A stretch of DNA of 64,000 nt from UBA3064 sp023258775 (GTDB lineage Bacteria; Pseudomonadota; Gammaproteobacteria; Burkholderiales; Burkholderiaceae_E), in assembly GCA_044355655.1 (NCBI GenBank), contig JBIKXS010000016.1:1-64000 (forward strand), in the 5' to 3' direction. The position numbers and the translations under genes were made by a program. Shown here in pieces: positions 41,618-50,468 of this stretch; positions within the stretch are counted from its first letter, which is position 1, and each line of letters begins with the position of its first letter. The notes beneath the pieces were generated by a model. The model saw nothing but the letters and a program-made list of their open reading frames with translations. It searched no databases and had not been told where the DNA came from.

Positions 41618-41647
41618 TTGCCTAATGTTGAATTGCCCTATGTTGAT
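41618..41647. repeat. 15-bp imperfect tandem repeat between the AtuA-like small subunit and thiolase genes
   Basis: TTGCCTAATGTTGAA (41618-41632) is followed by TTGCCCTATGTTGAT (41633-41647) and a weaker third unit. This is the same style as other short intergenic repeats in the window. Confidence 0.75.
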
Positions 41648-41652
41648 CTGTC

Positions 41653-42000
41653 TTATGGATAGCTAAGCAAATAAACGCGATGGGTCTCCGGTACGTCAAG
41701 ACACAAGCCAAGTAAGGCTGCACTTAAAGCCTTGCCGTATTGATCAAGCGCTAGGCTTCGCGAAACGCCACCGCCAAGTGCGCCCTGTGCGACAAAATTC
41801 AAGGCATCGATCGCTGGGACCTCATAGCGGGTCACCGCACCGCGAATCGCTCCCTGGTAGTGCGCCTTGACTCGCTCGGCACTCAACTGCGCGCAAAGCA
41901 AGGGGTAAAGTGCCGGGTGGTGGGCGAAGACCGCAATATTCGAGGTATCGCCTTTGTCGCCCGAGCGGACATGAGCTATATGCTGGAGTGGAACTTGCAT
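41653..42000 (-). CDS. AtuA-like small subunit (ferredoxin-fold domain protein), copy 2
   Basis: The 115-residue protein aligns with copy 1: HIAHVRSGDKGDTSNIAVFAHH, LSAERVKAHYQGAI, VTRYEVPAIDALNFVAQGALGGGVSRSLALDQYGKALSAALL. It starts 3 bp after the large subunit stop, closer than in copy 1, so the two products are probably made in equal amounts. A C-terminal tail ending RVYLLSYP is longer than in copy 1. Function unknown. Confidence 0.85.
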   Translation of the reverse strand: MQVPLQHIAHVRSGDKGDTSNIAVFAHHPALYPLLCAQLSAERVKAHYQGAIRGAVTRYEVPAIDALNFVAQGALGGGVSRSLALDQYGKALSAALLGLCLDVPETHRVYLLSYP

Positions 42001-42003
42001 CGG

Positions 42004-43383
42004 CTAGCTCTCGAAGTAACGCAGACTTGCCTGAAGCTTTTCGCGAGGCACGAGGGTTGACCAGACACCAATCACCTCTCGTACGCGCTCCTGATGGGGA
42101 ACACGCTTGCCCGTGTGTGCAATACCTGAAACAGCCATACCGTCGATCTCACGCCCCACTTTAAGCGCTTCTTCACGGGTACTTGTTCGTGCTGCCACAC
42201 GTACGGCGATTTCATAAGGTTCGGGAGCAGTTGCAGGGGTAGCCAGGCCATGAATCGCGTTGAGGCCAAGAAAATCAATACGCAAATCTTCTGCTTTTAA
42301 CTGGACAAGCTTGAATCGTTCCTCGAGGATTTGCTTCGCCAGCTGAGCGCGTCGCAAAGCACCTTCGCCAGCGTAAAAGAACATATCCTCACCGATATAA
42401 CCTTCAGTACATCCTATCGATACTTTAAGCGTATCGGTCCTCGGTTTACCGCCAATATGACTCACCGCGATCCGATTCAACCCCGGTTGCTCAAGCCTCA
42501 CCGATGTAAAATCAACAACAACATCGGGTGTAATGTAGTTTGCAGGATCATGAACTTCGTAAAGCATTTGTTCTTTGATGGTTCGAAAATCAACACAACC
42601 ACCTGTATCGGCTAATTTGGTAATCAAAGCACTGCCGTCTTCATCGACCTCAGCAATCGGAAAGGCCAGGTGCCAGGGCTTATCGACATCTTTAAAGCCG
42701 GGATCGGAAAAGTACCCACCTGTAACCTGAGCGCCGCATTCCAACAAATGCCCGATACCGCTACCGGCCCCAAGGACGGACCAATCGCTGCTCCCCCATC
42801 CGAAAGAGGCCATCATCGGCGCAAGAAAAATCGATGGGTCAGCAACCCTGCCGGTAAAGACAATATGTGCGCCTGCTTGCAAGGCTTCGACGATAGGCTC
42901 AGCACCGAGGTAGGCTTCTGCCGAGACGATACGATCAGCAAGCGTACTCGTGGACAGTCCGTTTTCCAATAAACGATCGCTCCATGCAAGGATGTGGTCG
43001 GTGATCAAGCTGCCATTAACCGAAGCTACTTTTACCCCTCGGCATCCAAGCTCTTGCAAGAGCCTGACGCAATGTTCGGCTGCGCCATCCGGATTGATCC
43101 ACCCCTGATTGCTGACGATGCGGGTGCCATGCGCGATACATCCAGGCAATACCGCACGCAGACGATCATCCAAATAACTGTCGTAGCCAGGAAAGCCTGG
43201 ATCTCGTCTTGCGCGGACCTGTGCGGCTGAAACCGTCACCTCCGCCATGGTTTCGAAGCATAAAAAGTCCAGATCGCCGCGCTCGGCGTTCCATTGCGCG
43301 GGCTCGATCCGGTCGCCCCACCAGGCCGATCCTGCGCCAATACGAAGCTTCGGGGCTTTTTGTCTCGTTTGCCATTTCATCAT
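42004..43383 (-). CDS. AtuA-type DUF1446 protein, large subunit, copy 2
   Basis: About 459 residues from ATG at 43383. It is a diverged paralogue of copy 1: RIGAGSAWWGDRIEPAQWNAERGDLDFLCFETMAEVT, SNQGWINPDGA, AHIVFTGRVADPSIFLAPM, HLLECGAQVTGGYFSDPGF and QMLYEVHDPANYITPDVVVDF. The frame extends upstream to 43440, but the family start is near KLRIGAGSAWW, so the ATG pair at 43380-43383 is preferred; the ribosome site is poor. It leads a probable operon with the small subunit and thiolase. It diverges from ompR. Confidence 0.86.
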   Translation of the reverse strand: MMKWQTRQKAPKLRIGAGSAWWGDRIEPAQWNAERGDLDFLCFETMAEVTVSAAQVRARRDPGFPGYDSYLDDRLRAVLPGCIAHGTRIVSNQGWINPDGAAEHCVRLLQELGCRGVKVASVNGSLITDHILAWSDRLLENGLSTSTLADRIVSAEAYLGAEPIVEALQAGAHIVFTGRVADPSIFLAPMMASFGWGSSDWSVLGAGSGIGHLLECGAQVTGGYFSDPGFKDVDKPWHLAFPIAEVDEDGSALITKLADTGGCVDFRTIKEQMLYEVHDPANYITPDVVVDFTSVRLEQPGLNRIAVSHIGGKPRTDTLKVSIGCTEGYIGEDMFFYAGEGALRRAQLAKQILEERFKLVQLKAEDLRIDFLGLNAIHGLATPATAPEPYEIAVRVAARTSTREEALKVGREIDGMAVSGIAHTGKRVPHQERVREVIGVWSTLVPREKLQASLRYFES

Positions 43384-43471
43384 GCAAGCATAAGCGCATA
43401 AAGGCGGTAAGCATTCGTGAGACCGGCATCGCCATGTCAAAAATTCACAAAGCCTGCTTTATCATCACCGG

Positions 43472-44275
43472 ATGATGCAACACAGTGCCGCACGCCCCCC
43501 CGATGTTCTGGTTGTCGACGACGACCCGCGTTTACGCGACCTCTTGCGCCGATACCTTACGCAGCAAGGTTTTTCAGTCGTCGTCGCTGAAGACGCCCAA
43601 GCGATGAATCGGGTGATGCGTTACCAACGATTCGACCTGATGGTGCTTGACTTAATGATGCCAGGCGAAGATGGACTCCAAGTCATTTCGCGGCTACGCG
43701 CAGCCCAGTCCGATCTGCCCGTCATCGTGCTAACAGCACGGGGCGATGAAAGTGACCGCATTACTGGACTTGAAGCAGGTGCCGACGATTATCTTGCGAA
43801 ACCATTTAACCCAAGAGAGCTTGTTGCGAGGATTCAGTCGGTCCTGCGACGGTCCAGACTCACCGAAATGCCAGGCGCCCCGAGTAGTGAGCCCCAACGC
43901 ATGCGATTCGGGCAATTCGAACTTGACTTATCAACTCGAAGCCTGCGTAAAGAAGGCGTTCCAATTCCGCTCACCACCTCAGATTTCGCCACGCTCAAAG
44001 CCCTGGCACGCCATGCGCGCGAACCCTTGTCGCGACAACGTCTGATGCAACTATCCCGCGGGCGCGACTATGAGAGCAGCGATCGTAGTCTTGATGTACA
44101 AATCTCAAGACTACGTAAACTTTTAGAAGACGATCCACACCATCCCCGCTATTTGCAAACGGTCTGGGGCGTTGGCTATGTCTTGATTCCCGATCAGGAT
44201 GAGAAAACCGATTTGCAGGACAACCTTGACTCAAAAATGACTGCCAGCGAATCCTCCGATGCCCTCGAGGGCTAA
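43472..44275 (+). CDS. ompR: OmpR-family response regulator
   Basis: The 267-residue regulator has a receiver domain with the acidic pocket VVDDD, phosphoacceptor Asp60 in LMVLDLMMPG, the threonine in VIVLTARG and lysine in YLAKPF. A winged-helix domain follows, with LTTSDFATLKAL, SLDVQISRLRKLLEDDP and QTVWGVGYVLIP, as in OmpR. A polar tail of about 30 residues is extra. No histidine kinase gene is adjacent; the next gene is convergent and overlaps by 4 bp. It probably responds to envelope or osmotic signals through a kinase encoded elsewhere. Confidence 0.9.
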   Translation: MMQHSAARPPDVLVVDDDPRLRDLLRRYLTQQGFSVVVAEDAQAMNRVMRYQRFDLMVLDLMMPGEDGLQVISRLRAAQSDLPVIVLTARGDESDRITGLEAGADDYLAKPFNPRELVARIQSVLRRSRLTEMPGAPSSEPQRMRFGQFELDLSTRSLRKEGVPIPLTTSDFATLKALARHAREPLSRQRLMQLSRGRDYESSDRSLDVQISRLRKLLEDDPHHPRYLQTVWGVGYVLIPDQDEKTDLQDNLDSKMTASESSDALEG

Positions 44276-45048
44276 CGCTCGGCAAACGCCCTTTCAATAA
44301 CGTAGTCGCCTTGTTCACCCGCGCTTGGCGAGATCTGAAAGCCACGCTGATCGAGCATTTCGGCGCTTTCCTTCAACATCGCTGGACTGCCGCAAATCAT
44401 CACCCTATCGCTTGACGGATCAAGCTCGGCCTGCCCGATATCACGAAAGAGTTGCCCCGATTCGATCGCAGTTGTAAGCCTTCCGCTGTGGGTAAACGCC
44501 TCACGGGTAACTGTTGGGTAATAAATCAATTGAGCCGACACCATCTCGCCTAGCAACTCGTGCTTGGGCAGGCTATCGCGAATAAATTCGGCGTAGGCGA
44601 GTTCGCTCACTAATCGCACACCATGAATCAGCACCACATGTTCAAAACGTTCGTAGGTCTCAGGATCCTGAATGATGCTCATGAACGGCGCAAGTCCTGT
44701 GCCTGTGGCGAATAAAAAAAGTCGTCTACCTGGTTTCAAATCATCAATCACAAGCGTGCCGACTGTTTTGTGTCCCATGAGCAAACGATCGCCTACTTGA
44801 ACATGTTGCAACCTTGAGGTGAGCGGCCCATTGGGCACCTTGATCGACAAGAATTCCAAATAGGTCTCGTAGTTAGGGCTTGCAATGCTATAGGCACGCA
44901 TCAAGGGTTTGCCATCGACTTCGAGCCCGATCATCACAAAGTGTCCGTTACGAAATCTTAAACTATCGTGGCGACTTGTCTTGAAGGAAAAAAGTGTATC
45001 GTTCCAATGATGAACATCAAGAATCTGAACTTCGTCAAACGCCGCCAT
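44272..45048 (-). CDS. fpr: Ferredoxin-NADP+ reductase
   Basis: The 258-residue flavoprotein matches bacterial Fpr: FAD segment RAYSIASPNYE, the LTSRLQHVQVGDRLLM region, the nucleotide motif LFATGTGLAPFMSII, CGSPAMLKE, and the C-terminal DYVIERAFAER typical of subclass IA reductases. It transfers electrons between NADPH and ferredoxin or flavodoxin, often under oxidative stress. It converges on ompR with a 4-bp overlap and follows the iron alcohol dehydrogenase gene by about 56 bp in the same direction. Confidence 0.93.
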   Translation of the reverse strand: MAAFDEVQILDVHHWNDTLFSFKTSRHDSLRFRNGHFVMIGLEVDGKPLMRAYSIASPNYETYLEFLSIKVPNGPLTSRLQHVQVGDRLLMGHKTVGTLVIDDLKPGRRLFLFATGTGLAPFMSIIQDPETYERFEHVVLIHGVRLVSELAYAEFIRDSLPKHELLGEMVSAQLIYYPTVTREAFTHSGRLTTAIESGQLFRDIGQAELDPSSDRVMICGSPAMLKESAEMLDQRGFQISPSAGEQGDYVIERAFAER

Positions 45049-45104
45049 AAATGATCCATTAAACAGAACAAGGATAAGCTTTCGCTGAGAGGGTCGCTTT
45101 CATA

Positions 45105-46241
45105 TCAATAGACCTCGTCAAGCATCTTGACGTAGTCAGCATGAGTTGCCTGGCGCGGATTCGTACCATGGCAGTGATCCAATAAGGCCTGCGACGCGAT
45201 CGAATCAAATAGACCACGATCAACGCCAAGTTCCGAAAGCTTTTGTGGCAGGCCAATACGCCGATTTAAATCTTCGATCACTTGAGCGATCGCATCGATA
45301 TCGGCCTTGACAGCGAAAACCGCGGCGAGGCTCTTTAGCTTATCGCCGAGCACAGGCCCATTAAATCGAAGCACAGGCGGGAGAAAAATCGCGTTGAGTG
45401 TGCCGTGGTGTAGGCGTGGTGACTTCAGTGCACCGAGTGGATGACTCAGTGCATGCACGGCACCCAAGCCTTTTTGAAATGCCATCGCCCCTTCCATGGC
45501 AGCCATCATCATGTTCCAACGCGCATCACGATCCTGGCCATCGTGCACCGCTCGCTCTAAATATTTAAATACTTTGATCATGCCGTCGCGAGCAATCGCT
45601 TCAGCAGGCGGATTGATCGATGGCGCCACAAAGGTCTCGATGCAATGAGCCATCGCATCCATACCGGTGCCCGCCGTCATTGCTGCTGGCAAATCCAGGG
45701 TCAGCTCGGGATCGCACAGGGCGAGTTTCGGAATCAAATGGGGTGAGACAAGCGCGAGCTTTCGGCCATCATCAAGCACGATCACAGCGCCTCGGCCAAC
45801 TTCGCTACCGGTGCCCGCTGTGGTTGGTATGGCAATAACCGGATGGATGTTTGCGGTGATGCGTTGTACCCCTCCTTCCACCATCATATAGGGCTTGAGC
45901 GAGTCACCGCCATGACTTGCCCAAAGGGCAACAGCCTTTGCCAAATCCATGGCTGAGCCTCCTCCTAGAGCGATCAAACCATCACAATCGTGCTCACGAA
46001 ATTGCGCAAGTGCCGCACGACATGCCGATTCGGTGGGGTTTGCAGGAGTGTCTGCAAAAATACTCGGATTTTCTGTCGAACCGATCGCATGAATAACACG
46101 GTCAACAAGACCAGATTGCAAGACGCCTTGGTCGGTAACGAGTAAGGGCTTCTTCATACCCAGTAGCCCCATTTCAGCGGGAAGCAGCTTAATCGCACCA
46201 AAGTCAAATTGAATTTTCGTGAGATAGGTGATCAGCGCCAT
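45105..46241 (-). CDS. Iron-containing alcohol dehydrogenase
   Basis: The 378-residue protein has the group III alcohol dehydrogenase layout: NAD-binding GLIALGGGSAMDLAK, IPTTAGTGSEV, and metal ligands in GTGMDAMAHCIE, FQKGLGAVHALSHPLG and the HHGTLNAI segment. It oxidises an alcohol or hydroxyacid to aldehyde or keto form with NAD. The substrate cannot be read. It lies between the AzlCD pair and fpr, all on the minus strand, with gaps of 45-56 bp. Confidence 0.93.
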   Translation of the reverse strand: MALITYLTKIQFDFGAIKLLPAEMGLLGMKKPLLVTDQGVLQSGLVDRVIHAIGSTENPSIFADTPANPTESACRAALAQFREHDCDGLIALGGGSAMDLAKAVALWASHGGDSLKPYMMVEGGVQRITANIHPVIAIPTTAGTGSEVGRGAVIVLDDGRKLALVSPHLIPKLALCDPELTLDLPAAMTAGTGMDAMAHCIETFVAPSINPPAEAIARDGMIKVFKYLERAVHDGQDRDARWNMMMAAMEGAMAFQKGLGAVHALSHPLGALKSPRLHHGTLNAIFLPPVLRFNGPVLGDKLKSLAAVFAVKADIDAIAQVIEDLNRRIGLPQKLSELGVDRGLFDSIASQALLDHCHGTNPRQATHADYVKMLDEVY

Positions 46242-46286
46242 GGTTTCGAAATTCCTCAGTTATAAAAGATCGATGAGTCGCCAGAG

Positions 46287-46658
46287 CTACCAACCAAGCC
46301 CAAGCCGCAAGGGTAAAAACACAAGCATACCGGCAAGCATGGTTCCCATCACAACCTGCCCCTTGCCACGTCGAATCACAAAGTAGGCAAGCCCCGCGAA
46401 CGCGCCATACAAGCGCGCGTCTTTAAAGGTGGTAATGAGTTCGCCGTTTGTCATAATAATTTCGGGAACAATCACTGCGCTCACCGCTGCAATCGGTGCG
46501 AATTGAAGGCCTCGTGATGCCCAAGCCGGCCATGGAATCTCCCGTTCGGGTATGAAAAAAAAGGAACGCGTGATCATGGTGATCAAAGCCATCAAAACAA
46601 TGCTGAGATGATTCCATAGTCCTGAACTAAGCACCCAATCCCAAGCAAGGCCAATCAT
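46287..46658 (-). CDS. azlD: Branched-chain amino acid export small subunit AzlD
   Basis: The 123-residue membrane protein has the AzlD pattern: VLMALITMITRSFFF, WASRGLQFAPIAAVSAVIVPEI, and a glycine-rich last part (LAYFVIRRGKGQVVMGTMLAGMLVFLPLRLGL). Four membrane segments are visible. ATG at 46658 is preferred over an in-frame TTG at 46667; no strong ribosome site decides. It pairs with AzlC upstream to form a BrnFE-type branched-chain amino acid exporter. Confidence 0.88.
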   Translation of the reverse strand: MIGLAWDWVLSSGLWNHLSIVLMALITMITRSFFFIPEREIPWPAWASRGLQFAPIAAVSAVIVPEIIMTNGELITTFKDARLYGAFAGLAYFVIRRGKGQVVMGTMLAGMLVFLPLRLGLGW

Positions 46659-46721
46659 GTCAATCAATCAGCTTAGGGAACGCGATGGGTGTTTGAGCGA
46701 AAAGGCTGAGCATGTGTATCA

Positions 46722-47510
46722 CTAGCGGAAAAACGTGGACCGATGCGACTTATGCTGGTTCAGCCTTGGTTCAATAAGCAGACAGAGTGCAACCGCCGAG
46801 AAGATGGCAAGCACAATATTGAGTTTTAGGGGCAAGCTCACCGCCATCACGGCGACAGCCCCTGCAAAGAGCGCTGCAAGCAGGCGGATTACATGACCCA
46901 GATTTTGCTGGCCGCTGAGCAAGGACAGCCCCACGCCCATGAGTCCCAACATTCCGGCAAAACCTAGACCCCAATGCTGAGGAATCCAAGAAGCAAACAA
47001 GACACCTGTAAGATTTGAGATCACCCAGGTGGCCCAGTTAAGTCCGCCATTGGCTGCAAGATAGGCCTGTTGCTCGACAAGTCGGTCGCGACTACCCATC
47101 GGCCCATCAGGGTAGCGCCGAATAAACTGCACATAACTCAAATCGGCTGTCAGAAACCCACTGAGCAAACGTTCGGCGCGTGGCAACATCATCATGTACT
47201 GGCGCAGATGGGCACTGAAAACCAAAAAGCGCAAATTGACGCAAAAGCTGGTTGCCAGAATCACCCACATCGGTGCTTCTGCAGCAAACAAAGGCATCGC
47301 CGCCAATTGGGCACTGCCTGCAAACACAATTAAGGCCATTAACAGGCATTCTGAAAAACCCATGCCGGACTTCGCCATCGCGACCCCAGTCATCAAACCC
47401 CAGGCAGCGATGCCAGGGGCGACGCCTGCCATATCACGCAAGCCAATTCGAAAAGCGGGGTGTTGGCGGTAAGCTCTTCGCAAAAACATGGGTCGCATTG
47501 TGCCAGCCAT
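46722..47510 (-). CDS. azlC: Branched-chain amino acid export large subunit AzlC
   Basis: The 262-residue membrane protein matches AzlC: GLRDMAGVAPGIAAWGLMTGVAMAKSG, ECLLMALIVFAGSAQLAAMPLF, SFCVNLRFLVFSAHLRQYM with the conserved NLR, and a hydrophobic C-terminus. About six to seven membrane segments are visible. It lies 55-64 bp upstream of azlD in the same direction. The complex exports branched-chain amino acids or analogues and is often used for amino-acid balance. Confidence 0.92.
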   Translation of the reverse strand: MAGTMRPMFLRRAYRQHPAFRIGLRDMAGVAPGIAAWGLMTGVAMAKSGMGFSECLLMALIVFAGSAQLAAMPLFAAEAPMWVILATSFCVNLRFLVFSAHLRQYMMMLPRAERLLSGFLTADLSYVQFIRRYPDGPMGSRDRLVEQQAYLAANGGLNWATWVISNLTGVLFASWIPQHWGLGFAGMLGLMGVGLSLLSGQQNLGHVIRLLAALFAGAVAVMAVSLPLKLNIVLAIFSAVALCLLIEPRLNQHKSHRSTFFR

Positions 47511-47579
47511 CGCGACAATTTCTCATCGGCAAGGGCTGGCGCGTTGGGATGCGTAGCGCTTGAACGCGGCTTGAGATGC

Positions 47580-48422
47580 CTAACCTGCCAGGCGTGGTTG
47601 TGCTGGACGAGATACCTCGTTGTACGCCCGGTGGTTGTCTTTTAACCAGCGCTCGGAGTCACTCGCATCATGATCAAGTGGGTGGAAATCAACCCGCAAA
47701 TAGTCTTTCCATGCAGCTACGTTTCCGCGCAACAAGCCGTCACGTGCAAACAAATGTTTCCAACAACTCGCCCAGGTGGACCACTTAAAAAGGGCAGCAT
47801 CCCGATATAGGTTGTTGATCGTTTGCCTGAATACGTCACTTAGAAAGGTAAAGGTCACAAAACGGTAAGTTCGCAGCCGCCATTGATGATCGCCACCAAT
47901 TGCTTTGTAAACATCAAAGGCAATGGCTCTGTGCTCAGCTTCTTCGGCGCTATGCCACAGCCACAGGGTTTTCAATCGTTCGTCTGCACCTTCGAGGGCT
48001 TCGGGGTGCTTCATTAACCAGGAAGCAAAAACGGCTGTGAAATGTTCGGTAGCAGCGGTTGCGCCGACGTGATTGCGAGGGTTGATGCCAGCATTGGCTT
48101 TGATGCGAGCAGCAGCACGCCTCTCAAAGGCATTGTCAAAGCCTTGGCGTTCCAATTGCTTATTGTAGAGGCCGTGCAAGTGTCGATGGGTAGCCTCTTG
48201 TCCGATGAACCCTTTGATTTCGGGTTCGAGTCGAGCACGATCGGCATCGCTCATGAGTGGCAGTGCCTGCTTGAGTGAGTCAATGAAGTACTGCTCACCA
48301 ACCACAAAGCTCATTGAAAGCGCATTAAAAAAAGCGCTGCGGAACGCGTCCCCGCCATTCCAGCGCCGCTCAAAGGGCTGGCTTAGGTCAATTAAAAGGC
48401 GCCGAACAACAAGATCACTCAT
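47580..48422 (-). CDS. Predicted metal-dependent hydrolase, ferritin-like (PF10118 type)
   Basis: The 280-residue protein has metal-binding helices of the family: FIGQEATHRHLHGLYN, AATEHFTAVFASWL and WLWHSAEEAEHRAIAFDVYKA, together giving a Glu/His-rich di-metal site in a four-helix bundle. GGAG six bases before the ATG at 48422 is preferred over a GTG at 48434. It lies 88 bp after the btuD-like gene in the same direction and may be part of the same transcript, though the gap allows its own promoter. Substrate unknown. Confidence 0.85.
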   Translation of the reverse strand: MSDLVVRRLLIDLSQPFERRWNGGDAFRSAFFNALSMSFVVGEQYFIDSLKQALPLMSDADRARLEPEIKGFIGQEATHRHLHGLYNKQLERQGFDNAFERRAAARIKANAGINPRNHVGATAATEHFTAVFASWLMKHPEALEGADERLKTLWLWHSAEEAEHRAIAFDVYKAIGGDHQWRLRTYRFVTFTFLSDVFRQTINNLYRDAALFKWSTWASCWKHLFARDGLLRGNVAAWKDYLRVDFHPLDHDASDSERWLKDNHRAYNEVSRPAQPRLAG

Positions 48423-48510
48423 CAAACACTCCACATCAAACCAAAAGGCCAGTTGCCAGATATTACCCTAGAATGCTGACTAACGGTCAATATCCATGAA
48501 CTAACGGTTG

Positions 48511-49470
48511 TCACTTTCGGATGACAGTGCGCTTTGTCAAGGCGTACCAGTGCATGTCAGCATCGTGCTGAATCTTACGAATTTCAATCGCATCGCCCAT
48601 TTCCGATTCGATGGCACGATGTAAGACTTCGTCACCAGGACTAGCCAGTAAAGGCGCATGATGATTGGAAAGTAACAACACTGCATCTGCGCTGAGTGCC
48701 CAATTCAGGTCGTGAGTGGCTGTCAACACGAGTTGCTTTCTTGATGCGCTACGACCCAGCCAATCGCTCAAACGCAGTTGATAACGGGGATCAAGATGCA
48801 AACTTGGTTCGTCGAGCAAAACCACTGGCGCATCGACCGCAAGGGCTCGCCCGATCAATACCCGTTGCCGTTCGCCTCCCGAAAGTTGATCGACTGAGCG
48901 CCTCCACAGTGTTTCAAGTCCCAGGGCTTCAATCCATGGCGCAGCGTTAGCGTCCAGACTCAGGTCTCGCTGATCACCCCAGGGCAGCCGACCAAGCGCA
49001 AGGACATGTGCGACAAGCCATCGGCCGCTAATCGATTCAGACTGCCCCATCCAGGCAATTAATTGGGCCCTTTGCTTTTCAGATCGTTCAGTAAGCGCTT
49101 GCATGGCAGAGAACTCAACACGACTGCCAGCAACAAACACACGACCACTTGCCTGCCTTAGCAAACCGGCAAGGCTAAGCATGAGCGTCGATTTACCCAC
49201 ACCATTGCCACCAATCACGGCGATCCAGCCAGCATGACATTCAAATGAAAAGGCACGACGAAGCGATGCAGCGCCTCTTGTGAGTACGAGGTCTTCGACC
49301 CTTAAGCGTAACGCGCAAGCTTGTCCACGAGTTGGTTTGTCGGTCGTTGCATCACTCAGCGAAGGCGCACTGGGGCTGGTGTGTTGATCTGCCAGTTGAT
49401 CTGCCAGTTGATCTGCCGGTTGGTCTGCCGGTTGGTCTGTGCTTGACCTGGTGTCGCTAATGTTGATCAT
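48511..49470 (-). CDS. btuD: Vitamin B12 ABC transporter ATP-binding protein with repeat N-terminus
   Basis: The 319-residue ATPase has Walker A GGNGVGKSTLML, signature LSGGERQRVLIGRAL, Walker B VVLLDEPSLHLD and H-loop LTATHDLNWAL, as in BtuD/FepC. The first 50 residues precede the domain and contain a repeating QPAD/QLAD tetrapeptide encoded by a 12-bp tandem repeat, not found in normal BtuD. It follows btuC by 10 bp. It powers cobalamin or cobamide uptake across the inner membrane. Confidence 0.9.
   Translation of the reverse strand: MINISDTRSSTDQPADQPADQLADQLADQHTSPSAPSLSDATTDKPTRGQACALRLRVEDLVLTRGAASLRRAFSFECHAGWIAVIGGNGVGKSTLMLSLAGLLRQASGRVFVAGSRVEFSAMQALTERSEKQRAQLIAWMGQSESISGRWLVAHVLALGRLPWGDQRDLSLDANAAPWIEALGLETLWRRSVDQLSGGERQRVLIGRALAVDAPVVLLDEPSLHLDPRYQLRLSDWLGRSASRKQLVLTATHDLNWALSADAVLLLSNHHAPLLASPGDEVLHRAIESEMGDAIEIRKIQHDADMHWYALTKRTVIRK
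49386..49440. repeat. 12-bp in-frame tandem repeat inside btuD
   Basis: GATCTGCCAGTT at 49386-49397 and 49398-49409, then GATCTGCCGGTT and GGTCTGCCGGTT, and a partial GGTCTGT. The period is a multiple of three, encoding tetrapeptides DQ(L/P)A on the minus strand. Confidence 0.97.
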
Positions 49471-49480
49471 GGTGATCTGT

Positions 49481-50464
49481 TTAAGACCGTCTTTTCAGTA
49501 GTACGAGCAAAAACAGGCCCCCAATGACCGCTGTCAGCAATCCGGTTGGTATTTCGCGCGGCATCCAAAGTGTTCGCGCTAACAAGTCCGCCAGGCTAAG
49601 TAAGAAGGCTCCCCCAAGCGCAGATGCCAGCATCAGGCTTCGATGCATACCCTTGATAAAAGGTCGCACCATGTGGGGTGCTAAAAGACCAACAAAGCCG
49701 ATCAGCCCCGTGTGAGCTACCACGATGGCTGTGCAAGCTGCCATAAGTAGCACAAGTCGGGATTGCTCTCTTGCCATGTTAAAACCTAAACTTGCAGCCG
49801 TGCTGTGTCCTAGTGTGAGCGCATCAAGCACATCGGCCCGCGAACTCGAGAGCATGAGCAACAAGGCAAAACCACCAGACATTTGCCACACCGCATCCCA
49901 ACCAAGCAAACTCGTTTGTCCCAAGGTAAATGCGAGCCGATAACGTAATAACTCTGGACGCAAATGCGTGAGCAAATCGCTGCTTGCTCCAAGGACCAAA
50001 GCCACGATAATTCCGGCAAGTAAGAGGCTGACATGCTGATCAGGATCACCCTGACGGCGATCGCGTACCAACAAAAGACTTAACCCTAGCGCAAGCCAAG
50101 CCCCACAAAAGGCAGCAAGTACTGTGCCAAGTTGCGCCACCGATGGCAATGCGAGTGCCCCAAGCCCTGCTGCATAAACCAAAGTGACCGCTAGACTCGC
50201 GCCCGAGGCAGTGCCGAGCAAATAGGGATCGGCCAAAGGATTCCTAAACAGGGCTTGAGCGATCAAGCCGCCCAGTCCAAGTAAAGCACCAGCTGATAAA
50301 CATCCCAAAATCCGGGGCAAACGAACATCGACCACAAGATCTTTGACCAATTCACTCGACTGCCACAGCACGACCAGGCTACCGCCGCTACCAACACTAA
50401 GGCTAAGCATTGCAAGCACAAGACTGGCAAGTCCAAGCACCAGCAAGACCAGTCGATCTTGCAT
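49481..50464 (-). CDS. btuC: Vitamin B12 ABC transporter permease BtuC (FecCD family)
   Basis: The 327-residue membrane protein has FecCD signatures: VVDVRLPRILGCLSAGALLGLGGLIAQALFRNPLADPYLLGTASGASLAV in consecutive short motifs, LLAGIIVALVLGA, and the C-terminal GFVGLLAPHMVRPF plus PREIPTGLLTAVIGGLFLLVLL. About ten membrane segments are visible. It lies between btuF (4-bp gap) and btuD (10-bp gap), all behind the cobalamin riboswitch. Confidence 0.93.
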   Translation of the reverse strand: MQDRLVLLVLGLASLVLAMLSLSVGSGGSLVVLWQSSELVKDLVVDVRLPRILGCLSAGALLGLGGLIAQALFRNPLADPYLLGTASGASLAVTLVYAAGLGALALPSVAQLGTVLAAFCGAWLALGLSLLLVRDRRQGDPDQHVSLLLAGIIVALVLGASSDLLTHLRPELLRYRLAFTLGQTSLLGWDAVWQMSGGFALLLMLSSSRADVLDALTLGHSTAASLGFNMAREQSRLVLLMAACTAIVVAHTGLIGFVGLLAPHMVRPFIKGMHRSLMLASALGGAFLLSLADLLARTLWMPREIPTGLLTAVIGGLFLLVLLKRRS

Positions 50465-50468
50465 ACCG

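Noticed and set aside
29201..48422. Bacterioferritin or ribonucleotide reductase for the two ferritin-like proteins
   Set aside because: Their motifs and lengths fit DUF455 and the PF10118 group, not those families.
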